Below, piece after piece: positions 25,932 through 35,061 of a DNA stretch of 57,898 bases. The DNA lies in assembly GCA_964412235.1 (NCBI GenBank), contig CAYPNT010000008.1, positions 1 through 57,898 on the forward strand, written 5' to 3'. Below the pieces are notes generated by a model. It made no database searches, was not told the origin of the DNA, and saw only the letters and a program-made list of their open reading frames with translations. A program made the position numbers and the translations under genes. Origin of the DNA: JAYZQT01 sp964412235 (GTDB taxonomy: Bacteria; Pseudomonadota; Alphaproteobacteria; MPNO01; UBA830). Every line of letters starts with the position of its first letter. Positions within the stretch are counted from its first letter, which is position 1.

Positions 25932-26363
25932 ATGAAGCTCTTCACAATTGGATTTACGAAAACGACAGCAAAGGAGTTTTTTGAACGCCTTAAGAATTCT
26001 GGCACAAAGAAAATCATCGACGTTCGCTTGAATAATCGATCTCAGCTTTCCGGTTTTGCGAAGAAAGAAGACTTAGCCTTTTTTTCGCATTCTATTTGTG
26101 GAATTGGCTACACACATTGTACTAGCCTAGCACCCACTACAGAACTTTTGAAAGAATATAGAAATCGCCGCAGTACGTGGCAGGAATACCAGTGTAAATT
26201 TATAGACCTCATGAGAAAAAGGCGAATTGAGGAGCTAGACCGCTCGATTTTTAGCGATGCCTGTCTTCTTTGCAGTGAGGCTAAACCACATCGCTGCCAC
26301 CGCCGGTTAGTCGCCGAATACTTGAAACAAAAATGGAGTAATATTGAGATTGAGCACCTATAA
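25932..26363 (+). CDS. DUF488 family protein
   Basis: The 143-residue protein has the DUF488 pattern: an opening strand M-K-L-F-T-I-G-F-T, a conserved I-I-D-V-R segment, and C-L-L-C-S-E-x4-H-R-C-H-R-R near the end with paired Cys. The family's function is not established. It may be co-transcribed with the LLM gene before it. The start ATG has only a weak purine stretch (GGGACG) before it. Confidence 0.85.
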   Translation: MKLFTIGFTKTTAKEFFERLKNSGTKKIIDVRLNNRSQLSGFAKKEDLAFFSHSICGIGYTHCTSLAPTTELLKEYRNRRSTWQEYQCKFIDLMRKRRIEELDRSIFSDACLLCSEAKPHRCHRRLVAEYLKQKWSNIEIEHL

Positions 26364-26479
26364 GAACCGCCTCTGTTTCCCCGCCAACACGGTTTGTAAC
26401 TGGATGCGGATAACCTTTTTAGTATGAGCGGCCTGTCCCCGTATGTTAGCACCAAAACTCACCCAAACGCGGCCTTCCA

Positions 26480-27403
26480 ATGAACAATTCGATGAATTCC
26501 GCTGACTGGGGCTTATTGGTCGTTGCCTCGGTCTTCCTTGGTAGTACCTTTCTCTTCCTCAATATTGCGGTCACCGAGATCTCCCCCCTGACTGCGGCTG
26601 CTCTAAGGACGTTGATTGCGGCTCCTTTCTGCTGGGTTTTGATGCGGGCTTTCGGCGTTCGACTGCCCGACACTACTAAAGGATGGATATCTCTTTTCTG
26701 GTTGGGCTTGCTAACCGCCGCAATTCCTTTCGGAACAATCGCCTGGGGCCAACAGTATATTGAAAGCGGTGTTGCTGGCATTTTTTATGGCGCTATTCCT
26801 GTTATGACCGTGTTGCTGGCACCTATGTTTCTTTCAGAGGAGAAATTTACTGGTCGGCGTCTGAGCGGTGCCGCGGTAGGCCTAATTGGGGTCGTATTGG
26901 TAATTGGTCCCACTGTATTAAATGAAGTAGGCAATCAACTTTTAGCGGTACTCATTTCCTTTCTCGCACCCGTTAGTCACACGCTGGGAGCAATTTATGC
27001 ACGCCGGCTACCTAACATCGCGCCGCCGGCGATGGTGACCGGCCAAATGATTTTCGGTGCCACAATACTGGTACCACTCGCGTTTATAGCCGAGCGTCCG
27101 CTCAGTTTGACGCCAAGTGCGGGAGCAATCGGGGCGATGCTGATTACTGGTATCGCCTGCACGGCTATTGCTATGAGCCTTTATTTCATGGTTGTTCGTC
27201 GTGTTGGTGCAACCCGTGGCTCACTAATGGCCTTGTTTATGCCTATAGTTGCCGTACTTCTTGGCGCTTCAGTGCTGGGCGAGCGGCTTTCGATCACGGT
27301 GTTTCTTGGATTAGCGCTTATCTTAATCGGTGCTATTGCTGTTAGCGGTAACATTAACAACAAGGTAACTTTTAATATTAAATCTAATACTAAAAACCAA
27401 TAA
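26480..27403 (+). CDS. EamA/DMT-family drug/metabolite transporter
   Basis: The 307-residue protein has ten hydrophobic segments arranged as two five-helix EamA repeats, with the family's S-V-F-L-G-S-T-F-L-F opening and the L-G-E-R-L motif in the last repeat. Members are usually inner-membrane exporters of amino acids, metabolites or drugs. It is followed by gentisate dioxygenase on the same strand after 165 bases; a link to export of toxic intermediates is speculative. Confidence 0.88.
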   Translation: MNNSMNSADWGLLVVASVFLGSTFLFLNIAVTEISPLTAAALRTLIAAPFCWVLMRAFGVRLPDTTKGWISLFWLGLLTAAIPFGTIAWGQQYIESGVAGIFYGAIPVMTVLLAPMFLSEEKFTGRRLSGAAVGLIGVVLVIGPTVLNEVGNQLLAVLISFLAPVSHTLGAIYARRLPNIAPPAMVTGQMIFGATILVPLAFIAERPLSLTPSAGAIGAMLITGIACTAIAMSLYFMVVRRVGATRGSLMALFMPIVAVLLGASVLGERLSITVFLGLALILIGAIAVSGNINNKVTFNIKSNTKNQ

Positions 27404-27568
27404 AAACCACTGGTGTGGAGCTCAGGTTGCAAACACTGTAGAATTAAACAGATCACCCGTTACTACATTGCAAAGCGTTATACCTTAAAATTTGTGTTGG
27501 GACTTTAAATTCAAATGCCTCCACTTTCGGGTTGGTACCGAGCAGGCATAATTTACGGAGTTTAGGTT

Positions 27569-28621
27569 ATGAGTATCCGAACAAGTGCTTCGTCAAAATC
27601 TAAAAAAGAAGAGTTCTATAAAAAGATTGATCCCTCGAACCTTTATCCCCTGTGGGAAGCCGTTCAAGAGATGATGACTAAGGGACCGCAAACCGAAGCG
27701 GTACCGCACCTATGGAAGTACGAAGAGGTTCGTCCTTATGTTTTGGAGGCCGGCAATCTGGTTGGGGGCGAAGACGCGGAGCGGCGTACGTTGATGCTTG
27801 AAAATCCAAGAATGCGTGGAGATCGCCGTATTACTGAGGCGTTATACACGGGGCTTCAGTGCATTATGCCAGGCGAGATAGCCGAGCCTCATCGCCATTC
27901 ACCTACCGCTCTCCGAATGGTGATCGAAAGCGACGGTGGCTACACATCGGTAAATGGTGAAAAATGCGATATGGAACCGGGTGATTTAATATTGAACCCG
28001 TCGTGGCATTGGCATGGGCATGGACTAGAGGGTGATACACCACACATTTCGATGACATGCCTCGATTTGCCCTTGGTTCGCTTTCTGGGGCCCGTGTTTG
28101 CGGAACCATGGAGGGGCAATACGGTTTTTCCTGAAGGACCTCCTAAGGGAGACAGTCATGCGCGTTACGGTGCGAATATGCTTCCCATGGATCACCGGCC
28201 CCACTCCGTGTCATCCCCCATATTCAGATATCCGTATACGGCAACTAAGGTTGCGTTGAAGGAACTCAACGCAGGCGGAAACCTGGACCTCTGTCACGGT
28301 ATAAAAATGGAATATGTCAATCCGGAAACAGCAGGTCCGGTAGTGCCGACCCTATCTGCTTATATGCAATTTCTACCCGCGGGTTTTGGGGGTAAGCCAT
28401 ATCGCAGCACGGCGGCGTGGGTTTATCATGTCGTGGAAGGTGCGGGTCAGACTACAGTCGGGGAAGAAATTATCGAGTGGGGGCCTAAGGATATATTTGT
28501 AATTCCTGCATGGTACCGACATTCTCATCGTATTGAAAAGGACAGTTTTTTATACAGTTTTTCCGATAAAGGTATTCACGAGAAACTGGGTTTGTTTCGC
28601 GAGGAGCGGGGAGAGGATTAG
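27569..28621 (+). CDS. Gentisate 1,2-dioxygenase family (bicupin)
   Basis: The 350-residue bicupin has the gentisate dioxygenase sequence pattern: L-Y-P-L-W-E, P-H-L-W-K-Y at about 50, and the catalytic cupin with G-E-I-A-E-P-H-R-H-S and D-L-I-L-N-P-S-W-H-W-H-G-H-G that supplies the three His ligands of Fe(II), then a degenerate second cupin. The enzyme opens the ring between C1 and C2 of 2,5-dihydroxybenzoate or similar hydroxylated acids to give maleylpyruvate-type products. The maleylpyruvate isomerase and hydrolase usually found next to it are absent, although GST-type proteins are nearby. A 1-hydroxy-2-naphthoate dioxygenase is the main alternative. Confidence 0.88.
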   Translation: MSIRTSASSKSKKEEFYKKIDPSNLYPLWEAVQEMMTKGPQTEAVPHLWKYEEVRPYVLEAGNLVGGEDAERRTLMLENPRMRGDRRITEALYTGLQCIMPGEIAEPHRHSPTALRMVIESDGGYTSVNGEKCDMEPGDLILNPSWHWHGHGLEGDTPHISMTCLDLPLVRFLGPVFAEPWRGNTVFPEGPPKGDSHARYGANMLPMDHRPHSVSSPIFRYPYTATKVALKELNAGGNLDLCHGIKMEYVNPETAGPVVPTLSAYMQFLPAGFGGKPYRSTAAWVYHVVEGAGQTTVGEEIIEWGPKDIFVIPAWYRHSHRIEKDSFLYSFSDKGIHEKLGLFREERGED

Positions 28622-28731
28622 GTTTTTCGGCGAAACTAAATTGGACCACAGAACAGCCACTAGTAGTTGGTTATTATAGTTGTTCTGGAAGCCTGCCTAT
28701 GGGGTGGTACAAAGATCGTTACCGTGACCAT

Positions 28732-29250
28732 TTAGTTATTTGCCCGAACGGCGGAACCGTCTCCTTCTTCAAACCATCGGTCATACAGCTCTGGTTCGGG
28801 AAGGCTTTGAATTTCCCACCAGTTTCCGTCGAGGTCCTGAAGATAAAATGAATATACACCGTGTTGGTCGAGTGCTTGATTCACCTTTTGAATACCATAT
28901 TTAGCTTTATATTTGAGTGCATTCTCACGCGCCTCATCTACGAGCTCTCTACTCGCGACATCGATGCCCCAGTGATTAAGTGGCCCCATAGGACGCACTT
29001 TATCGCCGCGGTTTACGCACACGATCCCCCAATAACCACCTTTACGAATCAACATTGTTCGTTTGCCGTGAAATACTGTCTCAAGGCCTAAAAACTCCTC
29101 ATAAAAAAGTCGTGAAGCTTCGACGTCATGGCACTCAAGGGTCCCGTGTGAGAGGATTAGGCTGTCGATGATTGAATTGCCGTGGTCAGACTTGCTTGGA
29201 GATGTGTTTCCTTCCTTAAGTCTGTTTTTAACAGTGTTATTTTTACCCAT
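28732..29250 (-). CDS. VOC superfamily (glyoxalase/type I extradiol dioxygenase-like) protein
   Basis: The 172-residue protein has a single vicinal-oxygen-chelate domain: H-G-T-L-E-C-H-D-V-E near residue 35, the W-G-I segment, and a D-P/D-G-N-W-W-E-I-Q-S closing strand with the acidic metal ligand. The long polar N-terminus is not part of the fold and a later start is possible. It is the third gene of a minus-strand unit with a Rieske oxygenase and an SMP-30 lactonase, so a role in opening or isomerising an oxygenation product is likely. Confidence 0.8.
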   Translation of the reverse strand: MGKNNTVKNRLKEGNTSPSKSDHGNSIIDSLILSHGTLECHDVEASRLFYEEFLGLETVFHGKRTMLIRKGGYWGIVCVNRGDKVRPMGPLNHWGIDVASRELVDEARENALKYKAKYGIQKVNQALDQHGVYSFYLQDLDGNWWEIQSLPEPELYDRWFEEGDGSAVRANN

Positions 29251-29362
29251 CTTTAAACCTTATCTACATTGGATCAATGCTTGCATTTTGATACTGCAAG
29301 AGCAAGGCGGGTCGTCGAAATGTACATAGTTTTGTTCACTATTAGAACAAGTTGATCGGTGT

Positions 29363-30235
29363 CTAATTGCCGAAAAATGGTTCCTCGAGGCCAGGGACAT
29401 TAACATCAATAGCGAACACACTCCCTGCAAAAGGCTGCTTGACTAGCGCTGTCGCTTGGAGCGGAAAGGTTGCGGTCGTAATGTAAAGTGTTCTCAGGTC
29501 GTTCCCCCCAAAGGTACACGCCGTCGGCCTCTGTGCAGGCACACCAATGACCCGGTCTACAAAACCGTCGGGAGTGTACCGAGCAACCCGCCAGGCCCCG
29601 ACACAGGCAATCCAGTAGTAACCTTCGGCATCAACGGCTGCGCCATCCGGGCGGCCTTCCGTTGGTTCATTTTCGATGAAAACGCGACGATTAGAAATTG
29701 TTCCTGTAACACCATCTAGGTCCCATGCCCAAACGATATCCTGACGGCTATCGGAATGATACAACGTGTTTCCATCGGGGCTGAACGCGAGCCCGTTGGG
29801 ACATATTAAACTGTCAACAATTTTTCTACAGGTACCGTCTGGTTGGTAGCAAAAAAGAGAGTTTGTCTGCTTATCCATGCTTTCCCGCAAGCTGCCAACC
29901 CAGAAATTTCCTTGGGGATCGCTCCGACCGTCATTGAACCGGGTTTCTTGGTTCTCCGGTTCGAGGTCGAAGACCCGTTCGACTTCGCTGGTGGTGAGGT
30001 CCACGAATGCGATACCCGATTGCATTCCCGCTATTATTCGACCGTCGTTACAAAACGAAAAGCAGCCTATTCTTTCTGGCATCGGCCAACTTTTTCGTGT
30101 CCCGGTATTAGGTAGGTATCTTTCTACCGAAGGTCGATAAATATCTACCCAATAGAGGGCTTGTTCTTCCGGATGCCAACGAGGAGATTCCCCAACGAGA
30201 AAAGGCTCATTTACGACACAGTTTATTTCCGTCAA
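29363..30235 (-). CDS. SMP-30/gluconolactonase-like hydrolase
   Basis: The 290-residue protein is a six-bladed beta propeller of the SMP-30/regucalcin family: V-G-E-S-P-R-W-H-P near residue 13 (with the metal-binding Glu), R-F-N-D-G-R-S-D-P-Q-G-N-F-W, and Y-H-S-D-S-R. These calcium- or zinc-dependent enzymes open lactones. Its ATG overlaps the stop of the Rieske oxygenase gene by four bases, so a lactone produced downstream of that oxygenase is the natural substrate by inference. Confidence 0.88.
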   Translation of the reverse strand: MTEINCVVNEPFLVGESPRWHPEEQALYWVDIYRPSVERYLPNTGTRKSWPMPERIGCFSFCNDGRIIAGMQSGIAFVDLTTSEVERVFDLEPENQETRFNDGRSDPQGNFWVGSLRESMDKQTNSLFCYQPDGTCRKIVDSLICPNGLAFSPDGNTLYHSDSRQDIVWAWDLDGVTGTISNRRVFIENEPTEGRPDGAAVDAEGYYWIACVGAWRVARYTPDGFVDRVIGVPAQRPTACTFGGNDLRTLYITTATFPLQATALVKQPFAGSVFAIDVNVPGLEEPFFGN

Positions 30236-31581
30236 GAAAATTCATGGGCGATTAGGCTTTCGACCCACTCCCTTGCTGTTTTTTGTCTTGCGCCGGGCGC
30301 AAGCGAACCACTTTCAATAATTAATTCGGCGACACGCATACCAAAGCGGCGGACAGTTTCTGGATCATCTGCAACGTCTTTAACGGGAACCCGGGCGACT
30401 AACTCTAAATTATACGTGGACACGGGTTCGGCATTACTTCGGGCGGGCCAGGAAAGCTCATCACCTTTGATAATCGCGCGAATGCCCGCGCGGATCTGGC
30501 GTCGTGCCATCATTACTCCCTCATCGGTCACCCCCGGGGTTTCATTTGCGTGGATCGCAACGGCCCCCTGTGCGATCAATGCCTCGTAGTCACCGGGGTT
30601 TCTTTGTCCTTCAGCGTGCTCCGCCGCGGGAACCTGTCCGGGAAAGTCAACCATACCAAGTCCAATTCCAGCTTCATTTCCTGTCTGTCGGGGGTCGATC
30701 ACAGTATTAAAATGCCGCAAGCCGATCGCATAAGCACTAGTATCGTCAATTGGTACGATCCATCGGGTAAGCCAGGGGCATAGCGCAAATTTTTCCTCTG
30801 TCGCGACCTCAGCAAGCCCAAATTGCGCTGCGTTTGGTAGAATTACGTCGCTCGCGCGGATCCAAATGTAGTCTTCCCAGCGTCGCGTCGCTACGGCCAG
30901 AAGCCCAATTGGTGTCTCGTGAAATGAAATTTGTGGGAGGGCTTCGTATTGTTGGGAAAATTGCCGCTCATTTCCACGTGCGTGAAGAAAACAAGTGTGG
31001 ATGGGATCTGCGCCATTCTCGTGCGCCTGCAACCAATTGCACGGATTAAAAATTTTGTATGCCACTAAGTGATTTTCATGGGGGTATACGAAGCTATCAA
31101 ATACCGGGAAGTCCGGCATGGTCTCAGGTGGGCCCATGTATGTGAAAATTAATCCCTGAAATACTTCTGTTGGATAGGCGCCATGGCAAAGTTTATCCTT
31201 GATACGGCTACGGGAAGGCTCCCCTGGGGTTTCCAAAATCGTACCGTCTATGTCGTAGTGCCAGCCATGATAACAGCAGCGGATCCCGCGCTCCTGAATG
31301 AAGCCGTACTCAAGGGAGGTGTTACGATGACTACACCGAAGATGTAAAAGACCGATCTGACCCGAGCCATCACGGAACAACACGAGTTCCTCATCAAGAA
31401 TTCGAATTGCGAGCGGGAGTTCTTGGAGCTCAGAGGTGAGCGCGATTGGTTGCCAGAAACGACGGAGGTATTCGCCACCCGGTTTTCCTGGGCCGACATG
31501 AGTGAGTTCCGAATCTTCTTCGTAGCTACGGGCACGGTGATATCCGCCAAATTTCATCATTCGTGTATTTGTCTCGGCCAT
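30232..31581 (-). CDS. Rieske non-heme iron aromatic oxygenase, alpha subunit
   Basis: The 449-residue protein has the Rieske cluster motif C83-S-H85-x16-C102-x2-H105 and the mononuclear iron motif N-G-A-D-P-I-H-T-C-F-L-H near residue 190. Length and layout fit single-component-type alpha subunits such as those of phthalate, phenoxybenzoate or vanillate oxygenases. It hydroxylates or demethylates an aromatic acid. No small beta subunit, ferredoxin or reductase lies in the window, so electrons must come from an unlinked reductase. It heads the Rieske, lactonase, VOC unit and is divergent from the RidA gene. Confidence 0.9.
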   Translation of the reverse strand: MAETNTRMMKFGGYHRARSYEEDSELTHVGPGKPGGEYLRRFWQPIALTSELQELPLAIRILDEELVLFRDGSGQIGLLHLRCSHRNTSLEYGFIQERGIRCCYHGWHYDIDGTILETPGEPSRSRIKDKLCHGAYPTEVFQGLIFTYMGPPETMPDFPVFDSFVYPHENHLVAYKIFNPCNWLQAHENGADPIHTCFLHARGNERQFSQQYEALPQISFHETPIGLLAVATRRWEDYIWIRASDVILPNAAQFGLAEVATEEKFALCPWLTRWIVPIDDTSAYAIGLRHFNTVIDPRQTGNEAGIGLGMVDFPGQVPAAEHAEGQRNPGDYEALIAQGAVAIHANETPGVTDEGVMMARRQIRAGIRAIIKGDELSWPARSNAEPVSTYNLELVARVPVKDVADDPETVRRFGMRVAELIIESGSLAPGARQKTAREWVESLIAHEFS

Positions 31582-31700
31582 TCCGACGCCCTAGTTGTTG
31601 AAAATGTATCTTAACCCGGATTGATATCTTGCGCTTCTAAACAATATAATATTGTTTGTCATTGTGTCGATATGACGGTTAATAAAGGAAGATCAACCCG

Positions 31701-32096
31701 GTGTTACCAATTTTTCACATGGCGGCAGACGCGCCTGATCCAGTGGCGCCGTTCAGCCATGCGGCAGAGGTGGACGGATGGGTATTGATTACAGGGCAGA
31801 TGCCTAATGAAGCGAGAAATGAAAGTGCACTGCTGCCGCCCGATATAGAAGGGCAGACCCGTAATGTAATGAAGAATCTCAATATTGTACTTGGGTCGCT
31901 GAACCTTGGTTTTGAACATGTCGTTATGGCTCGTGTATATCTTACCCATTTTAAGGAAGATTACGCGGCGATGAATGCGGTTTATGAAACCTACTGGGAT
32001 CCCGCAAAGAAACCCGCTCGCACGTGTATTGGTGTTACTGGGCTCGCCTTGGATGCAAGAGTTGAGATCGATTTGGTTGCAAAACGTCCGGACTGA
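31701..32096 (+). CDS. RidA family reactive intermediate deaminase-like protein
   Basis: The 131-residue protein matches the RidA/YjgF family: PFSHAAEVDGWVLITGQM near the start, V-M-A-R-V-Y-L-T-H-F, and P-A-R-T-C-I-G-V-T-G-L with the conserved Arg. The family hydrolyses enamine or imine intermediates; catabolic members open small lactams or hydrolyse aminoacrylates. GTG 31701 is taken as start since a later ATG at 31722 lacks a ribosome binding site. It is divergent from the Rieske gene and converges with a flavin reductase. Confidence 0.85.
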   Translation: MLPIFHMAADAPDPVAPFSHAAEVDGWVLITGQMPNEARNESALLPPDIEGQTRNVMKNLNIVLGSLNLGFEHVVMARVYLTHFKEDYAAMNAVYETYWDPAKKPARTCIGVTGLALDARVEIDLVAKRPD

Positions 32097-32135
32097 GTAG
32101 TTGAAAGGTTATCTGAAGCGGTTCAGTCAGGATAT

Positions 32136-32861
32136 TTATTGGTCAGACTGTTTATAAGCATCCCATTCTTCTGGTATACGGTTCCAATGTTCTGAGCCAC
32201 TATGTTCTCCAATTTGACCTGGACGAAATTCCTCTCCCTTAGGACCCCGCATGGTGAACACCTCCGTTACGTGCGTATAATCCATGTAGCCCATGCGGGC
32301 TAGTGGTTGAATCTTTACCCAATCAATTTTGCCATCTGTAAGTGCTGCGTCATTGATGTGGATACCGACGACTTCACCAATGACAACGTGATGAATGCCT
32401 TTTGGAGAATTTGATGGTAAGGTTAGCGTAGAGTGATGTTTGCATTCCAAGTTCACCGGGCTTTCTAAAACGCGTGGACATTTGACTAATTTACAGGGTG
32501 CGGCGCTCAAGCCGCACATTTCCAATTCATCAACGTCGGGAGGAACATGTTTCGACGATAAGTTAACCTCGTTACGGAGGTCATAAGTTGCCATGTTATA
32601 GACAAATTCACCTGAAACTTCCGCATTTACGACAGAATCCTTTCGACGGGGTTCCGCATCTATTCCATCCATTGCCCCCGAGCCAGAAAAGAATACAAAT
32701 GGTGGGTCATAGGCTAATTGGTTGGAGATCGAGAAAGGCGCAAGATTAATGATGCCGGTGTGGCCCAATGTTGTAACCCATCCAATCGGGCGGGGCACTA
32801 CACAGGCTTTAAAAGGGTTAAAAGGCAACCCGTGGTCGTCTTTTTTCGGTTCGAAAAACAT
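32136..32861 (-). CDS. Flavin reductase-like FMN-binding protein
   Basis: The 241-residue protein has the split-barrel flavin reductase domain: C-V-V-P-R-P-I-G-W-V-T-T near residue 19, N-L-A-P-F-S-I-S-N-Q-L, D-P-P-F-V-F-F-S, and E-V-V-G-I-H-I. It may provide reduced flavin for the LLM and HpaB-like oxygenases of the region, none of which has an adjacent reductase. Members with this opening (R-P-I-G-W-V) are also known as DIM6/NTAB proteins of unclear substrate. Confidence 0.85.
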   Translation of the reverse strand: MFFEPKKDDHGLPFNPFKACVVPRPIGWVTTLGHTGIINLAPFSISNQLAYDPPFVFFSGSGAMDGIDAEPRRKDSVVNAEVSGEFVYNMATYDLRNEVNLSSKHVPPDVDELEMCGLSAAPCKLVKCPRVLESPVNLECKHHSTLTLPSNSPKGIHHVVIGEVVGIHINDAALTDGKIDWVKIQPLARMGYMDYTHVTEVFTMRGPKGEEFRPGQIGEHSGSEHWNRIPEEWDAYKQSDQ

Positions 32862-33051
32862 TAAATGCCTCCGTGGCCATAATGCATTGTATTTAAAATA
32901 TTTATGCCCTTTAGTGCAAATCAGAGGAGAGCGGGGCTACCAAGAAGGACATTTTTGGTCAGGGGGTTCAAACCAGTGAGTGCGCTCCCTAAAATGTATG
33001 TGATAGATACCTTTCTCTATTTGAACAACCTCAGGAAAGAGACTTGTAACA

Positions 33052-33837
33052 ATGGCGCGACATCGTGGTGTATATGATCGAGACAATCAGCTGCCGTATG
33101 AGCTTAGCCGGTCACGCATAGAGAACTTTGTTAAATGCCGCGCCTGTTTTTACCTGCAACAAGTAAGTGGGGTAAAATTTCCGAGCATACCTGGTTTTAA
33201 CATAAATGAAGCTACGGACGTATTGCTTAAGCGTGACTTCGATAAACATCGTGCTTTGGGAACACCTCACCCCTATCTAGAAGGTGAGGGGCTAGGGCAC
33301 TTAGTACCATATAGGGATGAGCGGTTTGAACTTTGGACCCAGAGTTTGCATTTTGGTGCTGAGGGAAGGTTCAACACAATCCACGCAGAGACAAACTTGA
33401 AAGTTGGAGGGGGGCTTGATGACGTCTGGCTAAATACAAAGACGGGGCAAGTTCACGTGGTTGATTATAAGAGCACCTCCCAGAAGTCGGCGGGGAAAAA
33501 AATCACACTCGAGGATTGGTGGAAGGCTTCTTACAAGCGGCAAATGGATTTCTATATCTGGATTATGCACCGCCTGGGTTTAGACACCTCAGAGATAGGA
33601 TATTTTCTCTATTGTGATGGAGACCGCTTTACCGAGGAAACATTCCTGAACAGGGGCGGCGCAGTTATGCAATTCAAGATTACGCTGCTTCCATACAAAT
33701 GCGATCTGTCTTGGGTTGAGCCAACCCTGTACAAGATTAAAGAAGTTCTCCATAAAAATGATTGTCCAGAGCATTCCGAAAACTGCGAGCACGGAGCATT
33801 TATTAAAGCTTGCACCTCGCAACGGTCGGTCAACTAA
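33052..33837 (+). CDS. PD-(D/E)XK nuclease of the RecB/Cas4 type
   Basis: The 261-residue protein shows the RecB-type nuclease layout: N-terminal L-S-R-S-R-I-E-N-F-V-K-C-R-A-C-F-Y (Cys29, Cys32), G-G-G-L-D-D (Asp123/124), the core V-V-D-Y-K-S-T (Asp138, Lys140), and a Q-M-D-F-Y motif (Gln164, Tyr168). One N-terminal and three C-terminal cysteines (238, 245, 254) could hold an iron-sulfur cluster, as in Cas4 and AddB. It is probably a DNA exonuclease. No CRISPR array, cas gene or recombination partner is present; instead an enamidase-like gene starts 17 bases after its stop. Confidence 0.82.
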   Translation: MARHRGVYDRDNQLPYELSRSRIENFVKCRACFYLQQVSGVKFPSIPGFNINEATDVLLKRDFDKHRALGTPHPYLEGEGLGHLVPYRDERFELWTQSLHFGAEGRFNTIHAETNLKVGGGLDDVWLNTKTGQVHVVDYKSTSQKSAGKKITLEDWWKASYKRQMDFYIWIMHRLGLDTSEIGYFLYCDGDRFTEETFLNRGGAVMQFKITLLPYKCDLSWVEPTLYKIKEVLHKNDCPEHSENCEHGAFIKACTSQRSVN

Positions 33838-33854
33838 TTCTTGAAGGTCCGGGT

Positions 33855-35018
33855 ATGACGAAGACGCTGATTAAAAACATTGGAGAATTTTTTACAGGCG
33901 ACCTGTCGACACCCAAAGCTGCGGTGTCAAGTCTCTTGATAAATGATGGGCTAATCTCCGAGCTGAACCCGCCCGTAGGCGCATCCTGTGACCGTGAGTT
34001 GGATGCTAATGGTCTCGCGGTATTACCCGGCTTGGTTGACGGTCATGTTCACCCAGTTTTGGGAGAGTGGACGCCTGTACAAGATACGATTGGTTGGATT
34101 GGAAGTTATTTACACGGGGGAACGACCACGATGGTTTCCGCGGGTGAGCTGCATACACCAGGTCTTGACTATAGCAATCTTACACCGGATTTGGTTACCG
34201 CGCTAGCCGAAGTCAACTGTATGACTGCGGGAAACGAGAGATGGGGTGGGGCAAAACTTTACGCGGGGTGCGTGCTCTTAGTCCCGGGTATGACGGAGGC
34301 ACAATTCGACAGACTAGCCGAAGTAGGGTCCATTCTCGCGAAATTTATTTTCTATCCTCTAGAGAAAAACCGTGATGAAGCGATAAAATATACGAAGTGG
34401 TGCCGCGCACGTGGAATGCGCACTAAGGTTCATACTGGCGGTGTTTCCCGTTCAGGTTCAAGTCAAATCTGTGGATTTGAAACACTTTCTTGGTTGCAAC
34501 CTGATATCGCCGCCCATGTTGCGGGAGGTCCAATACCGATGGGCGATGACGATTTAGAACGTGTAATAGATGAGACTGAATTTTTCTTGGAGTTATGCTC
34601 GTCGGGTAATTACCGTTCGACAATCCGAGCTGTTTCACAATTAAAAAAACTGGGTCGTCTGGACCGGTTGACCGTCGGGACCGACACCCCTGGTGGCACC
34701 GGCATTATCCCGAGGGGAATGTTAAGGAACATACTATTACTTTCTTCGGTATGTGAGTTAAGCCCGGCAGAGACTATTGCGATTGCTTCTGGTAACACGG
34801 CACGTGCACACGGACTGGATGTGGGTGTCTTGCGTGTCGGCGCAGTGGCGGATCTGATTATTGCCGGTCCCGTGAGGGGTTCTGCGGGCTCAACGCTGGA
34901 TGATGCAATTGCCCATGGCGACCTACCCGGAATTTCTTTTATTTTGGTTGACGGTGAGGTCGTAGTTGATACTCGCAGTGAGCAAACCCCACCACCTTCT
35001 AAAATTGCATACTTTTAA
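33855..35018 (+). CDS. Amidohydrolase, enamidase-like
   Basis: The 387-residue protein resembles the enamidase of the anaerobic nicotinate pathway of Eubacterium barkeri over its whole length: T-x-I-K-N-I-G opening, G-L-V-D-G-H-V-H (His64, His66), L-H-G-G-T-T-T-M-V-S-A-G, K-V-H-T-G-G, G-T-D-T-P-G-G-T-G-I-I-P-R-G-M-L-R-N, and the D-L-P-G-I-S closing part. Enamidase hydrolyses 6-oxo-tetrahydronicotinate to 2-formylglutarate. The start at 33855 follows AAGGT; an earlier in-frame start at 33810 would overlap the nuclease. It is co-oriented with and close to the nuclease gene. Another cyclic enamide or amide could be its substrate. Confidence 0.85.
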   Translation: MTKTLIKNIGEFFTGDLSTPKAAVSSLLINDGLISELNPPVGASCDRELDANGLAVLPGLVDGHVHPVLGEWTPVQDTIGWIGSYLHGGTTTMVSAGELHTPGLDYSNLTPDLVTALAEVNCMTAGNERWGGAKLYAGCVLLVPGMTEAQFDRLAEVGSILAKFIFYPLEKNRDEAIKYTKWCRARGMRTKVHTGGVSRSGSSQICGFETLSWLQPDIAAHVAGGPIPMGDDDLERVIDETEFFLELCSSGNYRSTIRAVSQLKKLGRLDRLTVGTDTPGGTGIIPRGMLRNILLLSSVCELSPAETIAIASGNTARAHGLDVGVLRVGAVADLIIAGPVRGSAGSTLDDAIAHGDLPGISFILVDGEVVVDTRSEQTPPPSKIAYF

Positions 35019-35061
35019 TTATCTAAATGTAACTCAAAAATAGGTCTGATAGATTTTTTAG

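Noticed and set aside
33052..33837. Cas4 protein of a CRISPR system
   Set aside because: No CRISPR repeats, cas1, cas2 or other cas genes are in the window. Only the general nuclease family is supported.
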